Below, one piece after another: positions 17,210 through 25,653 of a stretch of DNA of 64,000 bases. Position numbers and translations under genes: made by a program. The DNA is from Blastococcus fimeti (GTDB lineage: Bacteria > Actinomycetota > Actinomycetes > Mycobacteriales > Geodermatophilaceae), in assembly GCA_900102115.1 (NCBI GenBank), contig FNAW01000001.1, forward strand, positions 845,981 to 909,980, written 5' to 3'. The notes under the pieces were generated by a model. That model was given only the letters and a program-made list of their open reading frames with translations. It made no database searches and had not been told where the DNA came from. How positions within the stretch are numbered: the stretch's first letter is position 1; the number at the start of each line of letters is the position of its first letter.

Positions 17210-17562
17210 CCACCCCGGATCCCCGGACGACCGGAACTCCGGACGACCCGCTGAGCGTCGGCCTCGACCGGCCGGCCGCCCCGCCGCAGCCGGCCCAGCC
17301 GACGACACCGTCCGGGCCCGGCCGCACGCGGCAGGCAGCCGGCACCATCGGCCGAGGCCTCGCGCTGGGCCTGCTGCTGTTCGTGACCGTCGTCCTGGTG
17401 CTGTTCGTCGTGTTCAACGGCCAGACGGTGCAGATCAGCCTGGTCTTCACCGACGTCGACGCCCCGCTGGTCCTCGCCCTGGTCATCGCGGCCGTGCTCG
17501 GCGCACTCGTCGGCTGGCTGCTGCACCTCGTGCTCCGCACCCGCCGGCGCCACCGCTCCTGA
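17206..17562 (+). CDS. LapA family (DUF1049) membrane protein
   Basis: A 118-residue protein with a 45-residue Pro/Thr-rich cytoplasmic N-terminus and two membrane helices (about 50-72 and 86-108). They are linked by FNGQTVQISLVFTDVDAPLVLALVIAAVLGALVGWLLH, the DUF1049/LapA signature. The basic tail RTRRRHRS stays inside. E. coli LapA is linked to lipopolysaccharide assembly; in actinobacteria the role is unknown. GTG start overlaps the previous stop. Confidence 0.8.
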   Translation: MTTPDPRTTGTPDDPLSVGLDRPAAPPQPAQPTTPSGPGRTRQAAGTIGRGLALGLLLFVTVVLVLFVVFNGQTVQISLVFTDVDAPLVLALVIAAVLGALVGWLLHLVLRTRRRHRS

Positions 17563-17571
17563 CCCCTCCTC

Positions 17572-17604
17572 CCCGCAGGCACCCCTCCGGGGCGTGTCTG
17601 CGGA
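17572..17604. terminator. Hairpin after the LapA-like gene
   Basis: Arms CCGCAGGCAC (17573-17582) and GTGTCTGCGG (17594-17603) with one G:T mismatch, enclosing CCCTCCGGGGC. It lies 10 bases after the stop. Confidence 0.5.
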
Positions 17605-17646
17605 GAGGCGTGCCCGCTCCCTGCCGTGAGCCGGTATCGTCCTTTG

Positions 17647-17660
17647 TTACTGGCGAGTAG
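17647..17660. promoter_or_regulatory. Operator-like TTACT-GGCG-AGTAG before the acyl-CoA dehydrogenase
   Basis: TACT (17648-17651) and AGTA (17656-17659) flank GGCG, 58 bases upstream of the FadE5-like start. The site has the size and symmetry of TetR-family operators of fatty-acid genes. Which regulator binds is not shown. Confidence 0.4.
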
Positions 17661-17717
17661 GTCACGCCGGATCGAAGGACTTGCCGGCCACGGCACGGAG
17701 CACGGGAGCACAGCGCG

Positions 17718-19562
17718 ATGACGCACTACACCGCCAATCTGCGGGACCTCGAGTTCAACCTCTTCGAGTTCCTCGACACCAAGGACCGGTTCGGCACCGG
17801 CCCGTTCGCGCAGATGGACGCCGAGACCGCACGTGGCGTGCTGGCCGAGATCCGCAAGCTCGCCGAGGGGCCGATCGCCGCGTCGTTCACCGACGCCGAC
17901 CGCAACCCGCCGGTCTTCGACCCGGCCACGAACTCGGTGACCCTGCCCGAGTCGTTCAAGAAGTCGGTGCAGGCGCTCAACGCCGGCGAGTGGTTCCGGC
18001 TCGACCTCTCCGAGGAGCTGGGCGGCTTCGGCGCACCGGCGGCCCTCACCTGGGGCGCGTTCGAGATGGTGCTCGGCGCGAACCCCGCCGTCTTCATGTA
18101 CGGCTCGGGCCCCTCCTTCGCCCAGACGCTGTACGACCTGGGCACCGAGGACCAGAAGAAGCTCGCCCGGATCATGATCGACAAGGGCTGGGGCGCCACG
18201 ATGGTGCTCACCGAGCCGGACGCGGGCTCCGACGTCGGCGCCGGCCGCACGAAGGCCGTGCAGCAGCCCGACGGCTCGTGGCACATCTCCGGCGTGAAGC
18301 GGTTCATCACCTCCGCCGAGCACGACCTCAGCGACAACATCATCCACCTCGTCCTGGCCCGCCCCGAGGGCGCGAAGGCCGGCACGAAGGGGCTCTCGCT
18401 GTTCGTCGTCCCGAAGTTCCACGTGGACCTCGAGACCGGTGAGCTCGGCGAGCGCAACGGCGCCTACGTCACCAACGTCGAGAAGAAGATGGGCCTGAAG
18501 GTGTCCACCACCTGCGAGGTGACCTTCGGCGACGGCCCGGTGCCCGCGCAGGGCTGGCTGGTCGGCGAGGTGCACGACGGCATCGCCCAGATGTTCAAGA
18601 TCATCGAGTACGCCCGGATGTTCGTCGGCACCAAGGCCATCGCCACGCTGTCGGCCGGGTACCAGGTGGCCCTGGACTACGCGAAGACCCGCGTCCAGGG
18701 CGCGGACCTGACGGCGACGTCGAAGGACGCGCCGCGGGTTCCGATCACCCACCACCCCGACGTGCGCCGCTCCCTGATGCTGCAGAAGTCCTACGCCGAG
18801 GGCATGCGCGCGCTCTACCTGTACACGGCCAGCTTCCGCGACCAGGTGACCGCCGCCGAGGCCGAGGGCACCGCGGACAGCGAGGAGGCGACGCTCGCCG
18901 CCCGCCTCAACGACCTGCTGCTGCCGATCGTGAAGGGCTTCGGCTCCGAGCGCGCCACCCAACTGCTCACCGCCGAGTCGCTGCAGACCCTGGGCGGGTC
19001 GGGCTTCCTGCAGGACTACCCGATCGAGCAGTACATCCGGGACTCCAAGATCGACACCCTCTACGAGGGCACCACCGCGATCCAGGGCCAGGACTTCTTC
19101 TTCCGGAAGATCGTCCGGGACGGCGGCGTGGCGCTGACCTGGCTGGCCGGTCAGATCCAGGCCACGATCGACAACGAGGTGGGCAACGGCCGGCTCAAGG
19201 AGGAGCGCGCCGCGCTCGCGGCCGCGCTCAACGAGGTCCAGGGCATGCTCACCGCGATGTTCGGCCACCTCACCGAGGCCCAGCAGGACATGAAGGCCCT
19301 CTACAAGGTGGGCCAGAACAGCAGCCGCCTGCTGCTGTCGGTCGGTGACCTGGTCACCGCCTGGCTGCTGGTCCGCCAGTCCGAGGTCGCGCTGGCCGCG
19401 CTGGCCGGGGACGTCAGCGAGAAGGACCGGTTCTTCTACGAGGGCAAGCTCGCCGCCACCCGGTTCTTCACCAGCCAGGTGCTGCCCCGCCTGAGCAGCG
19501 AGCGGATCATCGTCGAGAACACCGACAACGCGCTGATGGAGGTCGACGAGGCCTGCTTCTGA
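17718..19562 (+). CDS. Long acyl-CoA dehydrogenase (FadE5-like)
   Basis: A 614-residue FAD enzyme of the long acyl-CoA dehydrogenase type (FadE5 of mycobacteria), longer than standard 380-residue ACADs because of an extra C-terminal helical region. Visible are [19 protein letters not shown] (FAD/substrate loop), the ITSAEHD segment, [14 protein letters not shown], and [15 protein letters not shown] with the catalytic Glu. It introduces the alpha-beta double bond in acyl-CoA beta-oxidation. Mycobacterial FadE5 accepts a broad range of chain lengths. The gene is a single unit with an operator-like site upstream and a strong hairpin downstream. Confidence 0.9.
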   Translation: MTHYTANLRDLEFNLFEFLDTKDRFGTGPFAQMDAETARGVLAEIRKLAEGPIAASFTDADRNPPVFDPATNSVTLPESFKKSVQALNAGEWFRLDLSEELGGFGAPAALTWGAFEMVLGANPAVFMYGSGPSFAQTLYDLGTEDQKKLARIMIDKGWGATMVLTEPDAGSDVGAGRTKAVQQPDGSWHISGVKRFITSAEHDLSDNIIHLVLARPEGAKAGTKGLSLFVVPKFHVDLETGELGERNGAYVTNVEKKMGLKVSTTCEVTFGDGPVPAQGWLVGEVHDGIAQMFKIIEYARMFVGTKAIATLSAGYQVALDYAKTRVQGADLTATSKDAPRVPITHHPDVRRSLMLQKSYAEGMRALYLYTASFRDQVTAAEAEGTADSEEATLAARLNDLLLPIVKGFGSERATQLLTAESLQTLGGSGFLQDYPIEQYIRDSKIDTLYEGTTAIQGQDFFFRKIVRDGGVALTWLAGQIQATIDNEVGNGRLKEERAALAAALNEVQGMLTAMFGHLTEAQQDMKALYKVGQNSSRLLLSVGDLVTAWLLVRQSEVALAALAGDVSEKDRFFYEGKLAATRFFTSQVLPRLSSERIIVENTDNALMEVDEACF

Positions 19563-19579
19563 GCGCCTCGCTGACCGCC

Positions 19580-19617
19580 GACGCACCGCCCCTCCCGACC
19601 GGGAGGTGCGGTGCGTC
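19580..19617. terminator. Strong hairpin after the FadE5-like gene
   Basis: A long stem: outer arms GACGCACCGC (19580-19589) and GCGGTGCGTC (19608-19617), inner arms CCTCCC/GGGAGG, one internal mismatch and a 4-base loop, followed by GCTGTTT. Confidence 0.75.
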
Positions 19618-19654
19618 GCTGTTTGGCCCCGGGGACGACGGGCATGGGCCGGGG

Positions 19655-19816
19655 ATGAGCGAGCCCGAAGCCACCGGTTACCGCGAGTCTCCCGACACCA
19701 CCGACGGCACGTCACCCACCCCGGACGACGCTCCGGAGGGGTCGGCGACGCTGACCACCGACGAGGACGCGCAGTCCGACGACGGCGTCGTCCGCCCGGG
19801 CAACTCCCCGGACTGA
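19655..19816 (+). CDS. Tiny acidic disordered protein (53 aa)
   Basis: A 53-residue protein (MSEPEATGYRESPDTTDG...) rich in Asp, Glu, Thr, Ser and Pro, with no hydrophobic segment. GGGG precedes the ATG. It resembles in composition the proteins at 14418, 17045 and 44199. Not recognised. Confidence 0.55.
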   Translation: MSEPEATGYRESPDTTDGTSPTPDDAPEGSATLTTDEDAQSDDGVVRPGNSPD

Positions 19817-19842
19817 GCGGAGGCCACACCTACCCTGGGCAC

Positions 19843-20724
19843 GTGACTGCCGTCGTCGGAACCCTGTTCGCTTGGCAGGAATGGCAGACCAGGACGGCGG
19901 CGCACGAGGCGCGCATCGACCGCTGGGCCGTGCCGCACCGCGAGCGGCGTTCGCGCGGCGAGACCCACCCGGTGCACGACTTCCTCTTCACGTACTACTC
20001 CGAGACGCCGGGCCGGGTGCGCCGCTGGCACCCCGGCGTCGGGACCGCGCTGGCGCCCTCGGACGACGGCCCCGCCCCCCACGCCGCGTGGCGCTGGTAC
20101 CGCACCGACGACGACGGCGTGGTGGCGCTGGACCGGGACGGCTACCTGGCCGACCGCGGGACGACGGTCGAGTTCGTGCGCGGCCTGCTGGCCGCCACCG
20201 CGAGCCGGCCGGTCTTCGCCGGCTGCTTCGGGCTGCACGAGTGGGCGATGGTCTACCGCGCCGACGAGCGACGGCACGCGCTGCCACTGCGGCTGGGCCG
20301 GGCGGGCACCGACGCCGTCGTCGAGGCCGCCCAGATCCGGTGCAGCCACTACGACGCCTTCCGGTTCTTCACGCCGGAGGCCGTGGGCCGCAACCGGCTG
20401 CAGCCCACCCGCGAGACGCAGCCGGCGCTGGAGCAGCCCGGCTGCCTGCACGCGACGATGGACCTCTACAAGTGGGCCTACAAGCTCGGCCCGGCGGTCC
20501 CGGGCGAGCTGCTCGCCGACTGCTTCGACCTCGCGGCCGACGTCCGCGAGCTGGACATGCGCGCCTCGCCCTACGACCTGGGCGACGCCGGCTACACCCC
20601 CGTGGCCATCGAGACCCCGGAGGGCAGGACCGAGTACGCGACGGCCCAACGGAGGTTCGCCCGCCGCGGCGGCGAGCTCCGACAGCGGCTGCTGGCCATC
20701 TGCGAGACGCTGACCCAGGCATGA
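19843..20724 (+). CDS. 3-methyladenine DNA glycosylase-like protein (actinobacterial family)
   Basis: A 293-residue soluble protein of an actinobacterial family that databases usually label 3-methyladenine DNA glycosylase. Conserved-looking blocks are HDFLFTYYSETPGRVRRWHPG, FAGCFGLHEWAMVYR, SHYDAFRFFTPEAVGRN, EQPGCLHATMDLYKWAYKLGP and DMRASPYDL. I cannot identify a helix-hairpin-helix glycosylase motif, so the enzymatic label is tentative. GTG at 19843. The downstream phosphatase starts 32 bases after its stop. Confidence 0.55.
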   Translation: MTAVVGTLFAWQEWQTRTAAHEARIDRWAVPHRERRSRGETHPVHDFLFTYYSETPGRVRRWHPGVGTALAPSDDGPAPHAAWRWYRTDDDGVVALDRDGYLADRGTTVEFVRGLLAATASRPVFAGCFGLHEWAMVYRADERRHALPLRLGRAGTDAVVEAAQIRCSHYDAFRFFTPEAVGRNRLQPTRETQPALEQPGCLHATMDLYKWAYKLGPAVPGELLADCFDLAADVRELDMRASPYDLGDAGYTPVAIETPEGRTEYATAQRRFARRGGELRQRLLAICETLTQA

Positions 20725-20755
20725 GATGTTCACCTCGCCGCCGTACCGTCAGGCC

Positions 20756-21586
20756 GTGACCTCCCTCCACGACACCCGCTGGTTGCAGCTCGACGGCACC
20801 GCGAACACCCGTGACCTGGGCGGACTGCCCACCACCGACGGCGGCCGCACGAAGCCGAACCGCATCCTGCGCAGCGACAACCTGCAGACCCTCAGCGACG
20901 CCGACGTGCAGCGCCTGGTCGGGGAGATCGGCCTGCGAGAGGTGATCGACCTGCGCACGAGCGCCGAGGTGCTCCTCGAGGGCCGCGGGCCGCTGCGTGA
21001 CCGGCCGGAGGTGGTCCACCGCCACTTCACGCTGCTGCCCGAGCGCGGCCAGTACACCGACGTGTTCGCCGCCGAGGAGCCCGAGGTCCCCGACCTCCCC
21101 TCCGGCTGGCTGGACTCGCTGCTTCCGCGCCACGTCGCCGAGCACGACGAGGGCGAGCCGCCGCCGGTGCGCAGCTACCTCGGCTACCTGACCCAGCGCG
21201 GCGATGCCGTCGTCGAGGCGCTGCGCGCCCTGGCGGCGCCGGGCGAGGGCGCGTCGGTGGTGCACTGCGCCGCGGGCAAGGACCGCACCGGGGTGGTCGT
21301 CGCGCTGTCGCTGGCGGTTGCCGGCGTGCCGCACGACGAGATCGCCATCGACTACGGGCTCAGCGGGGACGTCATCGAGGCCATCGTCGCCCGGCTGGCC
21401 GCCACCCGGACCTACGGCGGGGACATGGAGCGGCGGGACACGGCCGCGCACGCCCCGCGCCGGGAGACGATGGACCGGGTCCTCGAGATCCTGGACGAGC
21501 GCTTCGGCGGCCCGATCGGCTGGCTGGAGGCGCACGGCTTCGGCGCCGACGAGCAGGCCGCGCTCCGGGCGCGACTGCGAGACTGA
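20756..21586 (+). CDS. Tyrosine/phosphoinositide-type protein phosphatase (DSP3 family)
   Basis: A 276-residue cysteine phosphatase. The P-loop is HCAAGKDRTG with nucleophile C171, and the N-terminal signature GTANTRDLGGLPTTDGGRTKPNRILRSDNL is that of the Y_phosphatase3 family (PtpB of M. tuberculosis type). The Lys and Asp inside the loop (AGKDR) are the form found in dual-specificity and lipid-active members. The GTG at 20756 (VTSLHDTRW) is preferred to an ATG 30 bases earlier. No signal peptide is seen. Substrates unknown. Confidence 0.85.
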   Translation: MTSLHDTRWLQLDGTANTRDLGGLPTTDGGRTKPNRILRSDNLQTLSDADVQRLVGEIGLREVIDLRTSAEVLLEGRGPLRDRPEVVHRHFTLLPERGQYTDVFAAEEPEVPDLPSGWLDSLLPRHVAEHDEGEPPPVRSYLGYLTQRGDAVVEALRALAAPGEGASVVHCAAGKDRTGVVVALSLAVAGVPHDEIAIDYGLSGDVIEAIVARLAATRTYGGDMERRDTAAHAPRRETMDRVLEILDERFGGPIGWLEAHGFGADEQAALRARLRD

Positions 21587-21587
21587 G

Positions 21588-21613
21588 CGACCGGCCGGTC
21601 AGACGGCCGGTCG
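21588..21613. terminator. Bidirectional hairpin between convergent genes
   Basis: Arms CGACCGGCCG (21588-21597) and CGGCCGGTCG (21604-21613) with a 6-base loop, lying between the phosphatase and GGDEF gene stops. Confidence 0.6.
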
Positions 21614-23674
21614 AGGGGTGCTCTGCCGCTGCTTGTGCCGGTACATCGCGGCGTCGGCCTGGCGCAGCAGCTCCTCGGCGTCGCTGCCCGGCTGGTGCAC
21701 GGCGACCCCGACGCTGGTGCCGACCGTCACCTCCCGGCCCTCGAGCCGGAACGGCTCGTCGAAGCAGTCCACGACGCGAGCGGCGAGGCCGTGCGCGTCG
21801 GCCGGGTCGACCAGGCCCGGCAGGATGATCGCGAACTCGTCGCCGCTCAACCGGCCGACGGTGTCCCCGGGCCGGATCGCGGCCCCCAGCCGGGCGGCGA
21901 CCTGACGGAGCAGCTCGTCCCCGGCCGCGTGCCCGAGGACGTCGTTGACCTGCTTGAAGCGGTCGAGGTCGCAGAAGAGCACGCCCAGGTGGGCACCCGG
22001 GCCGGCCGACGGCAGCTCGGCGAGCAGCCGCTCCAGGAAGAGCACCCGGTTCGGCAGGCCGGTCAGCGCGTCGTGGTGGGCCTGGTGCCGCACGGTCTCG
22101 AGCAGGCGGGCGCGCTGCAGGGCCGAGATGGCCTGGTCGCCGACGCCTTGGAGCCGGGCGAGCACGTCCCCGGTGAGCTCCTCGGGGGCCTCGCCGGTCT
22201 CCCAGCTCGCGGTGGCCACCCCGAGGAAGGTGTCGGCCGCGACCAAGGGCAGCGCAACCACGTCAGCGACCTCGATCTGAGCAAGCAGTCGGCGCAGTCC
22301 GGGGCTGCTGTCTGCGTCCCGGATGATGCGCGGTTCGCGGTTGGTGAGCAGCTCCATCAGCTCGGGGGTGTCCTCCGGGCTGAGCGGCGTCTCGAAGAAG
22401 ATGCCGGCGCCCTCCGCGGAGAGGTTGATCGAGGCACGCGCCCGGAGCCGACCGTCGGCCGGATCCCAGAGCATCACCGAGGCGCTGCTGCAGCCGACCA
22501 CCCGGGGAAGCGCCTCGGCCACCACGGCGGAGATGGCGTCCACGTCCTCCGCCGCGGCCAGCTCGTGGGCCAGCGAGAGCAGGGCACCGGCCCGGCTCGC
22601 CTCGAGCCGGGTGTCCTCGAGGGCCATCAGCAGGTCCAGTGCCGCCGCGGCGTGGCCGGCGTAGGCGGCCAGCATCGCGGCCTCGTCACCGATGGGGTGG
22701 TCGCCCGGACGGTAGAGCGCGGCCAGCCGGCCGTGGGTGCGCCGGGACGAGGCGATATCGGCGACGACGGCGCTGCTGCCGAGGTCGTCGCCCGCGAGTA
22801 GCGCGCCGACCAGGCCGGGCAGCTGCTCGGCAGGCACGCCCGCGCTGTGCACCAGCGGCGCACCACCGCCGGGCGTTCCGACGGCCAGCAGGTACGCGGG
22901 AGCGAGCACCGCCTCGGCCGCTCGGCTCACGATGCGCCGGAGCACGGTCTCGAGGTCGTCACTGGCCACGAGATCAGTGGCCGCGGACTGGAGGGCCTGG
23001 AGTTGCCCGCGCAGCGCATGCAGTTCGGGGTCGACGGTCGTCCGGCGCGTCCGGCGCCACGGCAGGCGAGATCGAGGCGCCCACTCGAGGTGGTAGACGC
23101 AGGCGTCGAGGCCGTCGGACTGGCACTCGGTGTGCAGGATCCGGGCCGGGGGGAGCGTGAAGATCGCCGGGACGGTGCTCAGCAGCCCCTGGGTGTAGAG
23201 GCAATCCAGGCGGGAGTGCAGGTAGCCGTCGTGCAGCCGGTACCGGATCGTGGCCGTCGTGCGCCCGGTCGCCACGATCTGCATGGTCGACGTGGTGCTG
23301 AACTTCTGGACCGCCCGGGGCAGCTTGCCGAAGACGTGCCGGGGCGAGCCCATCGTGCGCAGGAGCAGGACCAGCGAGTGCGCCATCCCCGACCGCAGCG
23401 CCGAGGCACCCACCTCGTACATCGTGCGCGGATCGCGCAGCACCTCAGTGGCCGCGGCGAAGAGCCGGATCCGCAGGTCGTAGCTCCACCAGCGCGACCG
23501 GTCCTCCAGCTCGTCCAGGGATGCCGTCGTCCCGGTCCGGGCCAGTACCTGGGCCACCGCCTCGTCACCGCCGACGGCGCGGACGTAGCTCAGCAGGCCG
23601 CCCGTGGTGGCGCCGCTGGTCTCGGGGGCGTCGGCCGGCGCGGTCACCGCGGGCTCTTCGTCGCGTCGGTGCAC
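21599..23674 (-). CDS. Multi-domain diguanylate cyclase (N-terminal sensor, two GAF, GGDEF)
   Basis: A 691-residue soluble signalling protein. An N-terminal domain of about 190 residues (YVRAVGGDEAVAQVLARTGT... CVYHLEW) resembles heme-NO-binding or 4-vinyl-reductase-like sensor folds, tentatively. Two GAF-like domains follow (about 220-365 and 370-520). The GGDEF domain (about 530-685) has HDALTGLPNRVLFLERL, the metal site FCDLDRFKQVND and the active-site loop RLSGDEFAII. The SGDEF form is compatible with activity. No EAL domain is present. It likely makes c-di-GMP in response to a small ligand. The GTG at 23674 lacks a Shine-Dalgarno sequence; a GTG at 23647 with GAAGAG upstream may be the true start. 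Confidence 0.82.
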   Translation of the reverse strand: MHRRDEEPAVTAPADAPETSGATTGGLLSYVRAVGGDEAVAQVLARTGTTASLDELEDRSRWWSYDLRIRLFAAATEVLRDPRTMYEVGASALRSGMAHSLVLLLRTMGSPRHVFGKLPRAVQKFSTTSTMQIVATGRTTATIRYRLHDGYLHSRLDCLYTQGLLSTVPAIFTLPPARILHTECQSDGLDACVYHLEWAPRSRLPWRRTRRTTVDPELHALRGQLQALQSAATDLVASDDLETVLRRIVSRAAEAVLAPAYLLAVGTPGGGAPLVHSAGVPAEQLPGLVGALLAGDDLGSSAVVADIASSRRTHGRLAALYRPGDHPIGDEAAMLAAYAGHAAAALDLLMALEDTRLEASRAGALLSLAHELAAAEDVDAISAVVAEALPRVVGCSSASVMLWDPADGRLRARASINLSAEGAGIFFETPLSPEDTPELMELLTNREPRIIRDADSSPGLRRLLAQIEVADVVALPLVAADTFLGVATASWETGEAPEELTGDVLARLQGVGDQAISALQRARLLETVRHQAHHDALTGLPNRVLFLERLLAELPSAGPGAHLGVLFCDLDRFKQVNDVLGHAAGDELLRQVAARLGAAIRPGDTVGRLSGDEFAIILPGLVDPADAHGLAARVVDCFDEPFRLEGREVTVGTSVGVAVHQPGSDAEELLRQADAAMYRHKQRQSTPRPAV

Positions 23675-23817
23675 GTCAGAGCGGCGACCGGGGTCCGACC
23701 ACCAGGCCGGTCCGGGTCGCTCCCCGTCCGCACGCGCATCACGAGAGACGTTTCGGCACCCACGGGTCCCGTCCTGAGTGGAACCACCCTTCCGGGTGGG
23801 CGACCCCGGACAGCATT

Positions 23818-23847
23818 CGACCCCGGCCTCGCAGAGGTCCGGGGTCG
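23818..23847. terminator. Hairpin downstream of the 49-aa gene
   Basis: Arms CGACCCCGG (23818-23826) and CCGGGGTCG (23839-23847) with inner CCTC/GAGG pairing, 40 bases past the stop of the minus-strand small gene. Confidence 0.55.
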
Positions 23848-23887
23848 CGCGGGGTGGAGCAGCGCCGACGCTAGCGGCGCGGCCGCG

Positions 23888-24037
23888 TCAGCGGCGGAGG
23901 TACGAGGTGGCGCTCGCCATGGTCAGGAGCTCGTCGCGCATCGCGGGGCTGCTGCTGCGTGCGAGCGCCTCGTCGATCGCGCGGCGGGTACGAGCCGCCT
24001 GACGCCGCTGCCGCCAGGTGGACGTCATGCTGTTCAT
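23888..24037 (-). CDS. Small basic helical protein (49 aa)
   Basis: A 49-residue protein, MNSMTSTWRQRRQAARTRRAIDEALARSSSP..., ending LLTMASATSYLRR. It is Arg-rich with two short amphipathic helices. ATG at 24037 with AGAGG upstream; a comparatively AT-rich promoter-like stretch lies further up (24070-24120, CCCTATTATTCC), and a hairpin lies downstream. Small proteins of this look occur in Geodermatophilaceae-like genomes, but I know no function. RNA or membrane association is possible from charge. Confidence 0.6.
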   Translation of the reverse strand: MNSMTSTWRQRRQAARTRRAIDEALARSSSPAMRDELLTMASATSYLRR

Positions 24038-24187
24038 CGTTGGTGCCTCTTTCGTCGGTCGTCGTGTGCCTGCACCTAGAAGAGTGCATGCGATGTCCCT
24101 ATTATTCCGACGGATCGTAGGCACAGGGCGAGCAACGCCGAGGATCTCTCATCCGGGCGGGTGAATCGGGTCACGATCGACGGAGAT

Positions 24188-24229
24188 GACGACGGCGCCC
24201 GCCCTCCGAGGAGGGCGGGCGCCGTCGTC
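24188..24229. terminator. Perfect 18-bp hairpin downstream of the SRPBCC gene
   Basis: Left arm 24188-24205 plus C24206 pairs with G24211-24229 around a CGAG loop. The core GGCGCCCGCCCTC is perfectly complementary. It sits 15 bases after the minus-strand SRPBCC stop and probably acts as its terminator; there is no T tract. Confidence 0.65.
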
Positions 24230-24243
24230 GTGCGCGCGGTCGG

Positions 24244-24705
24244 TCAGCTGGGGCGCTGGACGTCCCCGCGCCAGGCACCGGTCTCGGTCCCACGGCTCTC
24301 GATGAACTCCTTGAACTTCTTCGCGTCCGCCTTGACCTGGCGGTCGTCGAAGCCCAGAGCGGCGCCGGCCTTCTCGACCAGACCCTCGGGCTCCCAGTCG
24401 ATCTGGATCATCACCCGGGTCTTGGCGTCGTCCAGGCGGTGGAAGGTGACCACCCCGGCGTGCTTGGCCTCACCGCTGGTGCTGGTCCAGGCCACCCGCT
24501 CCTCGGGGTGCTGCTCGGTGATCTCGGCGTCGAACTCCCGCTTCACCCCGTCGATGTTCGTGACCCAGTGGGTGTGCGTGTCGTCGATCTGCGTGATCTT
24601 CTCGACCCCGCCCATGAACTGGGGGAAGGACTCGAACTGCGTCCACTGGTCGTAGACGGCCCGGATCGGGACGTCGACGTCGACGGATTCCTGCACGCTG
24701 GCCAC
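24244..24705 (-). CDS. SRPBCC family protein (polyketide cyclase/dehydrase-like)
   Basis: A 153-residue START/SRPBCC-fold protein: SVQESVDVDVPIRAVYDQWTQFESFPQFMGGVEKITQIDDTHTHWVTNIDGVKREFDAEI is the typical N-terminal strand-helix-sheet pattern, and the C-terminal helix is MKFKEFIESR-like. The fold binds hydrophobic ligands; no activity can be assigned. GTG at 24705 is chosen because GAGGAG lies 8 bases upstream and the family begins here; a longer frame to 24771 exists. Confidence 0.8.
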   Translation of the reverse strand: MASVQESVDVDVPIRAVYDQWTQFESFPQFMGGVEKITQIDDTHTHWVTNIDGVKREFDAEITEQHPEERVAWTSTSGEAKHAGVVTFHRLDDAKTRVMIQIDWEPEGLVEKAGAALGFDDRQVKADAKKFKEFIESRGTETGAWRGDVQRPS

Positions 24706-24786
24706 GGTCTCAGCTCCTCGTGTCGCTTGATCGGTCGTGTGCGACCTACCCCGGGCGTGCGGGCGCGACACGTCGGCTTCCGCAGG

Positions 24787-25170
24787 TCAGCGCTGCAGGC
24801 AGAACTCGTTCCCCTCGGGATCGACGAGCAGGACGTGGTCGTCGAACGTGTCCTGCACCCGTCCGCCGAGGTCTGCGATGCGGGCGATCTCGCCGTCCAC
24901 GTCGTCGCAGCGCAGGTCGAGGTGCAGGCGGTTCTTGCCCGTCCTGGGCTCGGGCACCAGCTGGAAGAACAGGCGGGGCCCACCCTCCGGCCCCGGCTCG
25001 ACGAGCACCGTCGGGTCGTCCTCCGAGGAGTCGATGCCCGCGGCGCGCAGACGGGCGAGCTCCGCCTCGTCGTAGGGGGCGACGGCGTAGCCGTCCAGCA
25101 CGGCGGCCCAGAACCGGGCCAGCGACGCCGGGTGTCCGCAGTCGACGACGACGTCCCGGATCCGTGCCAC
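24787..25170 (-). CDS. VOC/glyoxalase-fold protein
   Basis: A 127-residue vicinal-oxygen-chelate protein: MARIRDVVVDCGHPASLARFWAAVLDGY opens the first betaalphabetabetabeta unit, and RLHLDLRCDDVDGEIARIADLGGRV...DHVLLVDPEGNEFCLQR is the second. The His in LHLDL and the Glu in GNEFCL are at the usual metal-ligand positions. The Glyoxalase_6-like type is common in actinobacteria, without a known substrate. GTG start. Confidence 0.82.
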   Translation of the reverse strand: MARIRDVVVDCGHPASLARFWAAVLDGYAVAPYDEAELARLRAAGIDSSEDDPTVLVEPGPEGGPRLFFQLVPEPRTGKNRLHLDLRCDDVDGEIARIADLGGRVQDTFDDHVLLVDPEGNEFCLQR

Positions 25171-25229
25171 GGGGTCGACACTGCCGGGCCGCGACCGGTC
25201 GTGGAAGGGGGCGGCGCGCGAGCCCGTGG

Positions 25230-25634
25230 TCAGGCCTGCGGAGCCGGGGGTCCCGGCCGGCGCGCCCGGGCGACGGCGGGCGCCAGGCGCAGCGCGACCA
25301 CGGCCACCGCCAGTAGTCCGAGCAGCCGGACGCCACCCAGCCCGATGTTCGCGCCGCCCCCGTCGCCCGCGAGCGCCACGGCATCGACGAGGACGAGGAG
25401 CACGACGGCGCCCAGCACCACCGCCCCCGACCGCCGGCCCGGGTGCCCGTCGCTCGTGAGCAGCAGGACACCACCGACCACCGCGGCCAGGTGACCGAGC
25501 ACCTGCAGCACCCAGCCGGCGACGCTCTCCTCGCTCGCGGGCAGCCGGCCGTCCAGCACCGTCGCGAGGACGGTGGCTACGGCGAACAGGAGCAGCGCCG
25601 CGAGGGCGGGGGCACGTCGGTCCACGGGCGCCAT
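25230..25634 (-). CDS. Four-helix integral membrane protein, unknown
   Basis: A 134-residue membrane protein with four hydrophobic helices (about 8-26, 41-60, 70-90, 97-118) and a short Pro-rich C-terminus. GDGGGANIGLGGVRLLG lies between helices 3 and 4. No family recognised. It lies 19 bases after the stop of the E2 gene on the same strand and may be read through from the bkd operon. Confidence 0.65.
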   Translation of the reverse strand: MAPVDRRAPALAALLLFAVATVLATVLDGRLPASEESVAGWVLQVLGHLAAVVGGVLLLTSDGHPGRRSGAVVLGAVVLLVLVDAVALAGDGGGANIGLGGVRLLGLLAVAVVALRLAPAVARARRPGPPAPQA

Positions 25635-25653
25635 CCTGCCGCCCGCCGGCCGG

